A stretch of 64,000 nt of DNA from Hordeum vulgare subsp. vulgare. Lineage: Eukaryota > Streptophyta > Magnoliopsida > Poales > Poaceae. The notes beneath the pieces were generated by a model. The model did no database searches. It was not told where the DNA came from and saw only the letters and a program-made list of their open reading frames with translations. Positions 23,724 to 35,846 of this stretch are shown piece after piece (positions within the stretch are counted from its first letter, which is position 1; every line of letters starts with the position of its first letter). The position numbers and the translations under genes were made by a program. The DNA is taken from positions 168,188,689 through 168,252,688 of the forward strand of contig NC_058523.1 in assembly GCF_904849725.1 (NCBI RefSeq), written 5' to 3'.

Positions 23724-25705
23724 TGATGTCTACTACACAATCTTCTTCTTGTAGACACGTGTTGGGCCTCCAAGCGCAGAGTTTTGTAGGATAGTAGCAA
23801 ATTTTCCTCAAGTGGAAGACCTAAGGTTTATCAATCCGTGGGAGGCGTAGGATGAAGATGGTCTCTCTCAAGCATCCCTGTAATCAACTAACAAAGAGTC
23901 TCTTGTGTCCCCAACACACCCAATAAAATTGTAAATTATATAGGTGCACTAGTTCGGCGAAGAGATGGTGATACAAGAGTAATATGGATGGTAGCTATAG
24001 GCCTTTGTAATCGTAAAATAAAAAAACAGCAAGGTAGCAAATAGTAAACAGCGAGGAAAATGTTGTATGAATGCTTCGAAACAAGGCCTAGGGTCCATAC
24101 TTGCACTAGTGCAAGTTCTCTCAACAATACTAACATAATTGAATCATATATAAATCCCTCATGTGCGACAAAGAGTTCGCTCCAAAGTCACAAATAGCGG
24201 AGAACAAACGAAGAAATTATTGTAGGGTACGAAACCACCTCAAAGTTATCTTTTCTGATCAATCTTATGAGCTATCCCTATAAGTGTCACGAACAGCCCT
24301 AGAGTTCGTACTACAATAACACCTTAAGATACACATTAACCAAAACCCTAATGTCACCTAGATACTCCAATGTCACCACAAGTACCCATGGGCATGATTA
24401 TACGATATCCATCACATAATTTCAGATTCATCATGTTCAATCCAACACAAAGAACTTCAAAGAGTGCCCCAAAGTTTTTACCGGAAAGTCAAGACGAAAA
24501 CACGTGGCAACCCCTGTGCATAGATTCCCAAGGTCAGAGAACCCGCAAGTTGATCACCAAAACATACATCTAGTGGATCAATAGAACATCCCATTGTCAC
24601 CACAGATATCCCATCGCAAGACATACATCAAGTGTTCTCAAATCCTTAAAGACTCAATCCGATAAGAAAACTTCAAAGGAAAAAACTCAATTCATCACAA
24701 GAAGATAGAGAGGGGAAAACTCCATATGATTCATCTATATAAATAAAGCTAGCGATACATAAAGATCGTGTCATCTCAAGAACACGAGAGAGAGATATTG
24801 AACGCATAGCTACTAGTACATACCCTTAGCCCCGAGGAGGATTACTCACACATTATCATGGCGAGAAAGAGAGATTTGTTGATGGAGATGTGCATCCCGA
24901 AGAGATGGACGCGATGGCGGCCACGGCACCGACGACTGGCGGCGGCGATGGCGATGGGCGGCGGCCCCTTGCCCCTACTTCTTCCGTGGTCTTGGTGCTT
25001 CAATGGAGTAGACTCTTCCCTTCTTGGCGACTGCCAAGGGAGAGGCAAATTCATGGCTCTTGGTGGCTCTACCAAAATTAGGGTTTTTATCTCCTTATAT
25101 ATGCCTCTGCGGTGCTTTATGGCGCTCTAATGGATGGACCCTTGATCCAATGGCTCTCGGGCACCTCTAGAACCTTCCTAGGGGATCCTCACAGCCCTCA
25201 TGAGTCTCCAAAGTCGTGGCTTGGCCGAATATATTAAATATGTTAAGAGTTGGACTCAATGACCTCAACAATTCTCGTGAACCCGTAATAAGATATTTGC
25301 CTTCACTAAAATGGGTCTCCAAATTCTATACGAACTCCGTTTTGGACGAATTTCTAGTCCAGAGTCATTGCCATAAAATTATACACACTTCCAAAGTTTT
25401 AGAAATTTTCATTTGACGCCTTCTTCGGGGGTCAAAATGATGATCTCTAAAAACTGTTAGTGGATAGATTTCAGGAGAGTTAGAGTCCTCCTCCAACAAG
25501 GCTCCTTCCGCGTTTTTTTCGATAATTTATAATTAATTCCTACAAATCAAAGTGTGAAACAAGAACTTGTGCAATTTGTTAATCATTAATAGGTTAGTCC
25601 GAAAAAATAATATAAAATTGTAGTAAAATGATTGTAAAACATCCAAGAATGATAATATAACAGCATGGAACAAGCAAAAGTTATAGATGCGTTGGAGACG
25701 TATCA
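23724..25705 (-). repeat. 3' LTR of Athila C
   Basis: On the plus strand it starts TGATGTCTACTACACAATCT and ends GTTGGAGACGTATCA. It includes TAGGTGCACTAGTTCGGCGA and ACAAGGCCTAGGGTCCATAC. Only its last 130 bases or so (25575-25705) resemble the Athila A LTR start; the rest is a different sequence. Confidence 0.85.
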
Positions 25706-28650
25706 ACATCCCCAAGCTTAATTCCTGCTGGTCCTCGAGTAGGTAAATGATAAAAACAGAATATTTCATGTGGAATGTTGCGTAACATGTTCATCAAATT
25801 TTTTTCTTCTTTGTATAGCATGGACATTTGGACTTGTAAGTGATTCAAAGCAATAGTCTAGTTTTAACATAATGACTTCAATACTAAAGCATGTCAACAA
25901 GCAACCATGTCTTTCAAAATATTAACACTAAAGAAAGTTATACCTGGCCCATCATGCTCAATCGTTGATCCATTCATGAAACACACTCAAATATTATCTA
26001 TGCCCAATGCTCAAGTACTATCATAGTGTTCCCTAGTTGGTGCTTATAAGAGAAGATGGAGACTCAAAGCAAAAATAAAAATTGCATAAAGTAAATAGAT
26101 AGGCCCTTCGTAAAGGAAAGTAAGGATGTGTAGAGGTGCGAGAGCTCAAGGTTTAAATTGAGAGAGAAAAATTACTTCGAGTAGCATGTTTTTTTCTGTC
26201 AACGAAAACGACAAAGTATCTCAAAGTACTTTCCATGCTAGATACATTATAGGCGGTTCCCAAACAGAATGGTAAAGTTTTTACTCCCCCTCCACCAATC
26301 AATCACACTCCACGGCGAGCCGAATCCACGGGTACCGTCCATATCAACAACATTCCTGGGGGAGTTTTGTTTCATTATATTTGATTTGATTTTTGAGCAT
26401 GGAACTGGGCATCCCGAATACCAGCCACTTTCTCGTGAATGATAGTGAAACAACACATATCGTGAGAATAACCCACCTAGCATGAAAAAATATTGCATAC
26501 TCCCCATGGTTTAATGAGCGGTACGGACACACAAATGAGAAATTTTATTTTGAAAATTTAGAGATGGCACATACAAATTTGCTTGGAACGACAAGTATTT
26601 CTACTTAGTAGAAATGAAGGCTAGCAAATATATTGGGAAGCAATCAAACCAAGAAATGAAAATTCACATAAGTGAGCATTGAGTCATAGCCAATACCGAA
26701 TAATGCACCACAGTAGGATGTAACTTCATTGCATAACTATTTACTTTCGTGCATGCATAGGGAATCACAAACCTTAACACCAATATTCCTACTTAAAGCA
26801 TCATTACTCACTAACATAACTCACATATTACTATCATCATGTTTCAAAACTATTACAAACAATCAAGTTTAATTTGTCCCATGATCTTCATGAAAGTTTT
26901 TATTATATCCCTCTTGGATATCTATTACTTTGGGACTAGTTTCATATATTCCTATTGCCCTTTCGACATGATCAAATCAATTTAAAGGAAGCACAAGAGC
27001 ATACAGATTTCATCCATCAAAAAGGTATAAGTGAAGCACTAGAGGAAATGACAAGCTACTCACAAAAGATATAAGTGAACATCAATGAGTAGTCAAACAA
27101 TTAAGGAGCTATGTGAGGACTCTCTCTCCCTCAAAAAAATATTTTCACATATGAGTATTTTATTTAAACATCAAACAAAAGAAAAATAGCACTCCAAGAA
27201 TAGGACGCATCATGTGAACGAATAAAAATTTAAGATCAACATAGGCTAACCGATAGTTGACGAAGAGAGGTGGGATGCGTAGCATCCCCAAGCTTAGATG
27301 CTTGAGAGTTCTTGAAATATTTACTTGAGGCGCCTTGGGCATCCCCAAGCTTGAGCTTCTGTATCTTTCTCAATCCTCTCATATCCCGGTTTCACCTATT
27401 CTCAAAAACTTCATCCACACAAAACTTGAAAAGAACTCGTAAGATAGGTTAGTGCACATAATAATAAATCAACTCTTTATGTAATGCCAAGACAAGTTGT
27501 GTAATAATTTCAAACGTCATTTACTATTTACTATCATTTCCATAATTTATATCTATCAATATAGGCTATGGAAACTATAGGATAAGTAGATAACAAAACT
27601 ATGACAGCAATCTGTCCAAACAGAACAGTCTGTGGAATTTTATGAAAACAGTGTACTTCTGTAACTCAACAAATTATGAAAATTTAGGAAATTATATAAA
27701 ATCTATATCACAACCCTTTGTAAAATTTCAAAAACTTTCCACGTTCTAGTAAAATATGAAAATTCAAACACTAGAGCACCAGTTTCTGTTTTTACACAGC
27801 ACCAATCAAAGCAAGCAATGCAAGCATCCTAATGCAATTCTTGGAACTTTTTATTGAAAAACAAGATTATAAATAACACCTAACAGATAAAAACAAAATA
27901 AAATGACGCTCCAATCAGAACTCATATTATGTGACGAATAAAAATATAGCTCCAAGTAAGATATACCGATAATGTTGAAGACGAAAGAGGGGATGCCTTC
28001 TGAGGCATCCCCAAGCTTAGGCGCTTGAGTATTCCTTGGATATTACCTTGGGGTGCCATGGGAATCCCCAAGCTTTGGTTCTTGTCACTCCTTATTCTCC
28101 TCACATCGGTGTCTCACCCAAAACTTGAAAACTTCAATCACACAGAGCTTAACGGAACTTCGTGATATGGGTTAGTATAATAAATAATGATCATTCACTT
28201 AGGTACAGTCAAGACAAGATTCATAATTTTTACCACATGATACCTATTGTATTATACTATTTCCATAATTTATATCACTAAATATAAGCTATGAGAACAC
28301 TAAAACAAGCAAACTATGCATCCAAAACATAATTTGTCAAAAACAGAACAGTCTGTGAGGATCTGTAGTGTAACCATACTTCCCTGTATCTAAAAATTCT
28401 GAAAAATTAGGAAAATCCAGGCAATTTGTATATAAATCATGTGTAAGAAAATTCATATGAAAAGCACACTCGAGTGAATTTACAAAAATCCTGGACTGAG
28501 AGCAGAAGTTTCTGTATTTGCACAGAATCAACTCAACTATCCTCCACACTATCCCAAAGGTTTTACTTGGCATTTCATTGAAGAAAAAGCTATAAAACAT
28601 TATTACTACAGTAGCTTAATCATGTGAACACATCAAAACAGAAAGTAAAA
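25706..28650 (-). other. Athila C 3' untranslated region with an internal tandem duplication
   Basis: No coding domain. The minus-strand polypurine tract AATTAAGCTTGGGGATGT lies against the LTR (25706-25722). Two related units of about 0.7 kb follow each other at about 27170-27885 and 27886-28600. Each contains a GCATCCCCAAGCTTAG phrase, a second ATCCCCAAGCTT phrase about 60 bases on, TTTCCATAATTTATATC, and AACAGAACAGTCTGTG. Athila B and F have one such unit. Confidence 0.6.
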
Positions 28651-28703
28651 GTGTTGGGTTATCTTCCAACAAGCGCTTTTCTTTAAAGCCTTTTAGCTAG
28701 GCA
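28651..28703 (-). repeat. Conserved post-ORF hairpin block, copy C
   Basis: Minus strand contains AGCTAAAAGGC, then AGCGC, TTGTTGGAAGATAACCCAAC. The stem is reduced to TTGG/CCAA by one change relative to other copies. It lies about 20 bases downstream of the ORF stop. Confidence 0.5.
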
Positions 28704-28721
28704 TGATGATTTCAATGATGC

Positions 28722-29420
28722 TCACATAGGAATAATAATTATAGCATGCAAAAGAGCATCATAAATCTCATGACAAGCACATTTAAGTCTAACCCACTTC
28801 CTATGCATAGGGATTTTGTGAACAAACAATTTATGGGAGCAAGAATCAACTAGCATAGGAAGGCAAAACAAGCAAAACTTCAAAACTTTGAACACATAGA
28901 GAGGAAACTTGATATTATTGCAATTCCTACAAGCATATGTTCGTCCCTCGTAATAATTTTCAGTAGCAGCATGAAGGAATTCCACAATATAACCAGCACA
29001 TAAAGCATTCTTTTCATGATCTACAAGCATAGAAATTTTACTACTCACCACATAAGCAAATTTATTCACATCAATAGTAGTGGGAGCAAACTCAACAAAA
29101 TAACTATCATGTGAGGCATAATCCAATTGAAAATTAAAATCATGATGACAAGTTTCATGGTTATCATTATTCTTTATAGCATACATGTCATCACAATAAT
29201 CATCATAAATAGGAGGCATGCTTTCATCATAATAAATTTTCTCATCAAAACTTGGGGGACTAAACATATCATCTTCATCAAACATAGCATCCCCAAGATT
29301 GTGGCTTTGCATATCATTAGCATCATGAATATACAAGGAATTCATACTAACAACATTGAAATCATGCTCATCATACAAAGATTTAGTGCCAAGCATTTTA
29401 ATAACTTCTTCTTCTAACAC
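28722..29420 (-). pseudogene. Athila C unknown acidic ORF, 232 codons open
   Basis: Longest uninterrupted frame of this ORF family here. The reading frame has no ATG at its start (GTG at 29420), and an upstream ATG-bearing segment (29450-29500, reading GIEVASYDSSFQCPS) is in another frame, so the 5' end is broken. The N-terminal half is rich in Asp, Met and Tyr (DEDDMFSPPSFDEKIYYDES). The C-terminal half has VDHEKNALCAGYIVEFLHAA, YACRNCNNIK, CLFCLPMLVDSCSHKLF and HRKWVRLKCACHEIYDALLH, with many Cys and His. No known retroviral motif is seen. The frame aligns with the ORF of Athila A, so it belongs to the element and not to its host. Confidence 0.55.
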
Positions 29421-29593
29421 TTGAGTACATTTTCATTTCCATCATTTCACGAAGGACATTGAAAAGATGAATCATATGAGGCAACCTCAATTCCATTTTT
29501 TTGTAGTTTTCTTTTATAAAAACAAACTAGTGAAAAACAAGAAACTAAAAGATTTAATTGCAATATATAAAGATATACCTTAAGGCACACACC

Positions 29594-29673
29594 TCCCCGG
29601 CAACGGCACCAAAAAAGAGCTTCGTTGACGGGATGTGAGTGTCGCTTACCTAACCTCCTCGACAACGGCGCCA
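29594..29673 (-). promoter_or_regulatory. Two PBS-like sites in tandem at the Athila C 5' end
   Basis: Minus-strand TGGTGCCGTTGCCGGGGA at 29594-29611 and TGGCGCCGTTGTCGAGGA at 29656-29673, 62 bases apart. Each is followed, toward the LTR, by a near-identical GCTCTTTT stretch. The second is ten bases from the LTR boundary at 29684 and is in the normal place; the first would lie inside the leader. Confidence 0.6.
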
Positions 29674-31089
29674 GAAAAGAGCTTGATGTCTACTACACAA
29701 TCTTCTTCTTGTAGACTCGTGTTGGGCCTCCAAGCGCAGAGCTTTGTAGGACAGTAGAAAATTTCCCTCGAGTGAATGACCTAAGATTTATCAATTCGTG
29801 GGAGGCATAGGATGAAGATTGTCTCTCTCAAGCAACCCTGCAATCAAATAATAAAGAGTCTCTTGTTTCCCCAACACACCCAATACAATGGTAAATTGTA
29901 TAGGTGCACTAGTTCGGCGAAGAGATGGTGACACAAGTGTAATATGGATGGTAGATATAGGTTTTTTTAATCTTAAAATATAAAAACAGCAAGGTAACAA
30001 ATAGTAAACAGCGAGCAAAACATTGTATAAATGCTTGGAAACAAGGCCTAGGGTCCATACTTTCACTAGTGCAAGTTCTCTCAACAATACTAACATAGTT
30101 GAATCATATATAAATCCCTCAAGTACGACGAAGAGTTCACTCCAAAGTCACAAATAGCAGGGAACAAATGAAGAAATTATTGTAGGGTATGAAACAACCT
30201 CAAAGTTATCTTTTCTGATCAATCTTATGAGCTATCCCTATAAGTGTCACGAACAGCCCTAGAGTTCATACTTAAATAACACATTAAGATACACATCAAC
30301 CAAAACCCTAATGTCACCTAGATACTCCAATGTCACCACAAGTACCCATGGGCATGATTATAAGATATGCATCACATAATTTAAGATTCATCATGTTCAA
30401 TCCAACACAAAGAACTTCAAAGAGTGCCCCAAAGTTTCTACCGGAAAGTCAAGACGAAAATATGTGCCAACTCCTATGCATACATTCCCAAGGTCAGAGA
30501 ACCCGCAAGTTGATCACCAAAACATACATCAAGTGGATCAATAGAACATCCCATTATTACCAGAGATATCCCATTGCAAGACATACATCAAGTGTTCTCA
30601 AATCCTTAAAGACTCAATCCGATAAGAAAACTTCAAAGAGAAAACTCAATTCATCACAAGAAGATAGAGAGGGGAAAACTCCATATGATTCATCTATATT
30701 AATAAAGCTCGCGATACACTACTGGAATCAGAGAATTTGCCATTTGTCGGCTCTTTGTCGTCTTTTGGTTGATGGTAAAGAAGCTCTTTGCCGTCAGCTA
30801 CCAAAAAATAGACGGCAAAGAGCTCACAGATGGCAAAGAAGTGCTTTGCCATTAGTCGCTTCTTTGCCGTCAGCTGGCGGACTACAAAGATGGACCAAGG
30901 TGATGGCAAAGACATGGTTGATGGCAAAGATGACCCATGCAGACGTCAAAGAAAAACCGCATCTGTAGACATTACGTTTGCCATCTGCCGGATCTTTGTC
31001 GTCCGCCAAAAACTCATTTGCCGTCTACGTGGGAGCACGGCGGACGGCAAAGGGGACGGCGTCCCACCAACCCCACTAAAGGGGTTAGG

Positions 31090-31740
31090 TTTACCCTAAC
31101 CCCCACAAAAAACCCTACCCCACCCACTCTCTCTCTCTATATGCCTCTCCCTCACACCCCCCGCGTGCAACTCCCCACCATCGCACCGCCACCTCCCACC
31201 ACCGCCCCGCCCCGCACCACCACACCACCCCCACCTGACGCCTCCCCCACCCGGCGCCGCCCCCACCTCGCCGCCCTCCTCCCGCAGGCCTCCCCCACCC
31301 GGCGCCGCCCCCACCTGACGCCTCCCCCACCCGACGCCTCCCCCACCCAGCGCCGCCACCACCTAGTTGTACGACTGCACCGCCCTCCCCCGCAACGGCC
31401 CCCTCCCTGCACCGCCCCCTCCCCGCTCTGCAACACCCCACCTCCCTACGCTGCCCCTCCCCAACACCCTTCCCTCCCCCGTGGCCACCCCTTCCTGCGC
31501 TGCTCGACGCCCCCTCCCCCAGGCCGGATCCACCCGGCCCCTCCCTGCACCTCTCCCCTCCCCCGTGGCCTCCCACCCCCATGGCCGCCCCTCCGCGGCT
31601 ACTCGACGCCCCTGCCCCAGGACGGATCCACCCATCCCCTCCCTGCGTTGCTCCCCTCCCCCATGCCCTCCTTTCCCTGCGGCCTCCCCTCCCTGTACCG
31701 CCCCACGCCCGTGCCAGCGCTGCCCCTCCCCTAGGTAAAA
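31090..31740. repeat. C-rich low-complexity tract inside the CACTA element
   Basis: Dominated by CCTCCCCCACCC, GCGCCGCCCCCACCTGACG and similar phrases, with a short tandem array at about 31220-31350. Because of the composition, open frames occur in several frames on both strands, giving Pro/Arg-rich or Gly-rich peptides. A GT follows at 31735 (CCCCTAGGTAAAA), so it could once have been a 5' exon, but composition alone explains the frames. Confidence 0.55.
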
Positions 31741-32179
31741 AAAATCTACTTTTTTTTGTTTAGTCATTTTTAGGTTCATGGCAATTAGTTTCTTAGGTTA
31801 TAGTTAATTAGGTTAGTAGAAAAAAATAGAAAATAAGAAGGAAAAAACAATGAGAATGGAAAAAAGAAAAACAAGAAGGAAAAGAAGAACCAGCAAACGA
31901 TGTCCGTGTTGTAGCTGTAGAGACCCTGATCACTGCTGCTGCTTCTTTAGTTAGACTAAATGATCAAATGTTAAACTCAGCTGTGATGTCGTTATGGGTT
32001 ATGATTCTTGACCTAGATGACCTAATCCCATCTACAAGTAGGTATTACTTCAATCTCGGGTCGTGTGGCAAACATACATTAGCGTAAATTTGAGCATAAG
32101 CAAAAGATTACTTGACCAAATTTACGTCTATTCTTTCGTCTTTTGAAACTAATCTGTCAACATTTATTTTATATTTTAG

Positions 32180-33310
32180 TGTAATGAATTTGTTAGCTCA
32201 GATATACTCGCAACCACAAATGGTTCCAAGGATGCTTGGCATGGCAGCCTTAAGAGAGAGAGAATTTGATCTAAATAGTATTACGTCAATCCAGTGTTCT
32301 GCAATATGAACATTGGTAAGAATTACTTGGAATTTAGTATCCATTTCGGTTTATTGTGCTAATGTATCAGGCACTCACTAGGATTTTTTGAATTGAGTTA
32401 TAGAAATTAGCAGAATCATCATTGTTCACTTAGAAATCAATACAAACCATATGGCGCAGCAGGATGAGCCATCTGGCTACTAGTTTGATTGGGTCAAGCC
32501 AATGATATAAAGTATGTTGGCCACCTTATGCACACAGTAGCATATACACGGGTTGTTTGGTTAACGAGTATTTAGAGATCTAGTTTTTCTTAAACTTGTC
32601 TAGCAGCATAACAAACTAAAACTTTGTTTGGTTTTCTCTAACTAACCCAAAGATATCCAAAACTGGTTCTCGTAACATTGAAAAACCGAGCTTTTGGAAA
32701 AACGACTATTAGTCGTTTTTGTATAATCGTATTTATTCTAACCTCAACAACCCATTTCCTAGTTTCTAGCTGGCGTGTTTATCCAGTGTACCCCGGCATG
32801 CAAACGGAATCACATCCATCTAGTTTTTTCATAAAGGTAGGCAAACATGGTTCTCTACATGCGTTGTTTAAGGCTCTTAAATCCAAACATAATTTTCTAC
32901 AAGTGATTTCTTGACAGATTGTTAATAAAAACTGTTTTTTTACAAAATATTCTTAAAACAGGTTTGAATTGTTAGTAAGGCTGAAAATGTACATTATCAA
33001 TCAAACTTGTAGCTACATAATGTCCATTCTCCCATGTTTCAATTGCAGAGACTCCTACCTTGAGAGTAATTTTCTAGGGCTGATTGCTAAGGTTCTTTTT
33101 TTTCCAGCTCATTATAGCTTGTGCCGAGGGAGAAACGAGCATTGAAGATCTTGCACAAAAGTTCTCTGATAAGATTGTTAAGGTCATTCTGGCACATTCT
33201 ACTTCTTATTCTTTTAGTCTTTTTTCTTCTTCTACTTCTTCTAAGTTTCTTAATTACTCATGTTTTTGCAGATTTGATTCATTTCATGGAAGCTGGCATT
33301 GATGGACTAT
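32180..33310 (+). other. Possible exon-intron remnants in the CACTA element
   Basis: Several splice-like junctions flank short coding-like stretches on the plus strand: TATATTTTAG before QIYSQPQMVPRMLGMAALRE (about 32181-32312, followed by GTAAG), TTGCAG near 33048, TTTTTTCCAG before LIIACAEGETSIEDLAQKF (33106 to about 33181), and TTTTTGCAG near 33272. The last block ends with GAAGCTGGCATTGATGG and repeated GAACTATGT phrases, as in the 3' ends of some grass CACTA genes. It may be what is left of the element's own second gene, or a captured host fragment. I do not recognise the protein. Confidence 0.3.
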
Positions 33311-33489
33311 TAGTGTTTAGTTTTTTCATTTGTATTGACGAACTATGTAAAAATTATGTATGTAATATGGATGAACTATGTGAAACTACGTATTGTGCTA
33401 GCCTATGTGTTCTCTAGCTTGTTAAATATTTCAAGATGATGTCGGAAATATATATGATGTGATATATATGTGTTGAAGATGTGTGAAAC

Positions 33490-33492
33490 TAT

Positions 33493-33529
<37 letters not shown>

Positions 33530-33566
33530 GCAATATATATATATGTATTATATATATATAATATAC
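33490..33566. repeat. (TA)n microsatellite
   Basis: Long interrupted runs of alternating T and A with short ATGCA or ATGTA breaks, inside the CACTA element. Confidence 0.85.
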
Positions 33567-34888
33567 TATGAAAATGTAGGGGAATAAAAGAAAACAGACA
33601 AAAAAGGAGCAATACAAGCTCTTTGCCATCTGCCAGCAGACGGCAAAGGACCGCCCCACAGCAGACGACAAAGGGGGCAAGGGCAGACGGCAAAGGGGGC
33701 AAGGGCAGACGACAAAGGGTCAGTGGGCCCAGCAGGCTACCGTTAACACTTGACGGTGGTGCCCCGCGGATCTGACGTCCCATGTTCTTTGTCGTCTGTC
33801 CCCCTCCCCCACGGCGAAGGTTCTTTGTCGTCCATAGGCCCAAGGCACACGACAAAGAACCCCTTCACTGGATAATTTTTTTTTTCGTTTAGTTTGTCGT
33901 CTGCTAATGAATGGCAAAGGCTTTGCCGTCCGGGGTGCTCCCCTTTGCCGTCTGCCATGGCAGACGACAAAGTTTCCGATTCCTCTAGTGATACATCAAG
34001 ATCGTGCCATCTCAAGAACACGAGAGAGAGATTGAACACATAGCTACTAGTACATACCCTCAGCCCCGAGGAGGATTACTCACACATTATCATGGTGAGA
34101 AAGAGAGATTTGTTGATGGAGAGGTGCAGCCCCGAAGAAATGGAGGCGATGGCAGCCACGACACCGGCGACGGCGGTGGCGACGGGCAGTGGCCCCTTGT
34201 GCCTCCTTATTCCTTGGTCTTGGTGCTAAAATGGAGGAGCCTCTCCCCTTCTTGGCGGCTACCAAGGGAGAGGCAAATTTGTGGCTCTTGGTGGCTCTAC
34301 CAAAATTAGGGTTTTTATCTCCTTATATGTGCATCTATGGTGCTCTATGGTCCTCTGATGGATGGACCCTTGATCCAATGGCTCTCGGGCACCTCTTGAA
34401 CCTTCCTAGGGGCTCCTCACAGCCCTCATGAGTCTTCAAAGTCGTGGTTTGGCCGAATATATTAGATATGTTAAGAGTTGGACTCAATCACATCAACAAT
34501 TCTAGTGATCCCGTAATCAGAAATTTTCCTTCAGTAAAATGGGTCTCCAGATCGTATATGAACTCCGTTTTGGACGAATTTGTAGACCAGAATCATTCCC
34601 ATAAAATTACCCACACTTTCCTAGTTTTAGCTTTTTCCATTTGACGAAGTCTTTGGGTTTTTTTTCGAGAGTACGCCAATGGTGTACCTTAGCTTTATAG
34701 AAGAGAGAAAAGCATGTACAAGAGAATACATGGTAGATCACCGCAAACCGGTGATCCCGCCCTTCCCCTCCATTACTCTAAGCGGACTACTCGCAAAAAC
34801 ATTGGACTCCTGGCACTCCAGCTAGCACCCATAGGCGAAGCTCCTAAAAGATATGATCCACTGTAGCATATTCATCGCAAATCGCACC

Positions 34889-35575
34889 TCACTTGAAAAC
34901 CCTACCGTTCATTTGCTTCCATAACGTCCAGCAAATCAACATGATGAAAGCATCGAAGCCCCTCTTGTCTGCTCTGCTGATCTGCTTGCGCCTGCTCATC
35001 CACCACTGTTGCAGCCTATCTTGCTGCACAGGAATTAGTTTCGGATTGATGCCAACTTTGGAGAAGTATCGAAACCAAACCTGTCTCGCAAACACGCACT
35101 GGATCATGAGGTGATCAACCGTGTCCTCTTCCTCCTCACGAAAATAACAAAGAGAGGCGCTTTCTTGCAATCCATGTCTGAGTCTCCTATCAGATGTCTA
35201 GAGGCGATATTGGACAGCCAGCCACATAAAGATCTTGCATGCTAGGGGGGCAACGTTCTTCCAAATGGCAGCTGCCAGAGGAAATCTGACTCCTCCAATA
35301 CAAACCATCCGGTAGGCAGAGGCGGCGGTATAGACACCCGAAGCATGCCAAGCCCAAACGGCCTTGTCTATGCTACTTGGGGTAATATCGAACTGCATAA
35401 GGACCTCCCGAAGGTGAATAAACTGCGTTAGCTCATACGTCGATAGATTCTCAGGAATGTCCTTGGTCCATTCATGCTGGTTCAACCCCTCACTGGCCAG
35501 CCTTGTGTTGATCATCCTAGTCTTCACCTTAGCTAGCAATACAGGAGAAATCTCCGCAATCGTACTACCATGCAC
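34889..35575 (-). pseudogene. LINE ORF2 C-terminus with RT zinc-binding (zf-RVT) region
   Basis: One frame from 35575 to 34889 with a single in-frame TAG near 35196-35198. Before it: WAWHASGVYTAASAYRMVC and WKNVAPLACKIFMWLA. After it: LRHGLQESASLCYFREEEED, TVDHLMIQCVFARQVWF and RADKRGFDAFIMLICWTLWK. This is the zf-RVT pattern of plant L1 ORF2 (C, H and C in CYF...TVDHLMIQC). It is in a different frame from the RT segment, so at least one frameshift lies between 35847 and 35575. Confidence 0.75.
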
Positions 35576-35846
35576 CCATATGTCCTTCTAGAACAGAATC
35601 ATTTTGCCGTCACCGATCTCCCACGTCACAGACTATTGAACGCGCCCTGGACCTGCTTGTCCGGCACCAGGTTCAGCCCTTGCCAGGGTCGGCAGTCATC
35701 CATTCTATGAATCCACTCCCATGTGAGCCGAAGAGTAAGACCATGCTTACTGAGATCCATAATGCCAAGACCACCCACTGCTTTGGGCGACACACTCTAT
35801 GCCAAGACACAACGCACTTCCCACCACTGACAGCATCTGATCCGGC

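Larger units (their letters stand above)
30717..33990. mobile_element. CACTA (En/Spm-type) DNA transposon, internally decayed
   Basis: The element begins CACTACTGGAATCAGAGAAT and ends with CGATTCCTCTAGTG, giving terminal inverted repeats with the CACTA motif. The 3-base TSD ATA is at 30714-30716 and 33991-33993, and the uninterrupted site can be seen in the other LTR near 24752. Subterminal regions (30717-31060 and 33610-33990) carry many TTTGCCGTC / GACGGCAAA repeats, the usual transposase-binding arrays of this superfamily. No transposase domain is recognisable, so at 3.27 kb it is most likely an internal-deletion, non-autonomous copy. Confidence 0.85.

Noticed and set aside
30937..31734. 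265-codon Pro-rich open frame
   Set aside because: It lies in the C-rich low-complexity tract of the CACTA element; open frames occur in several frames on both strands at the same place and no domain is present.
32700..32730. Small hairpin around CGACTATTAGTCG as a microRNA precursor
   Set aside because: The stem is only five or six base pairs and lies in a decayed CACTA interior; there is no precursor-length foldback.
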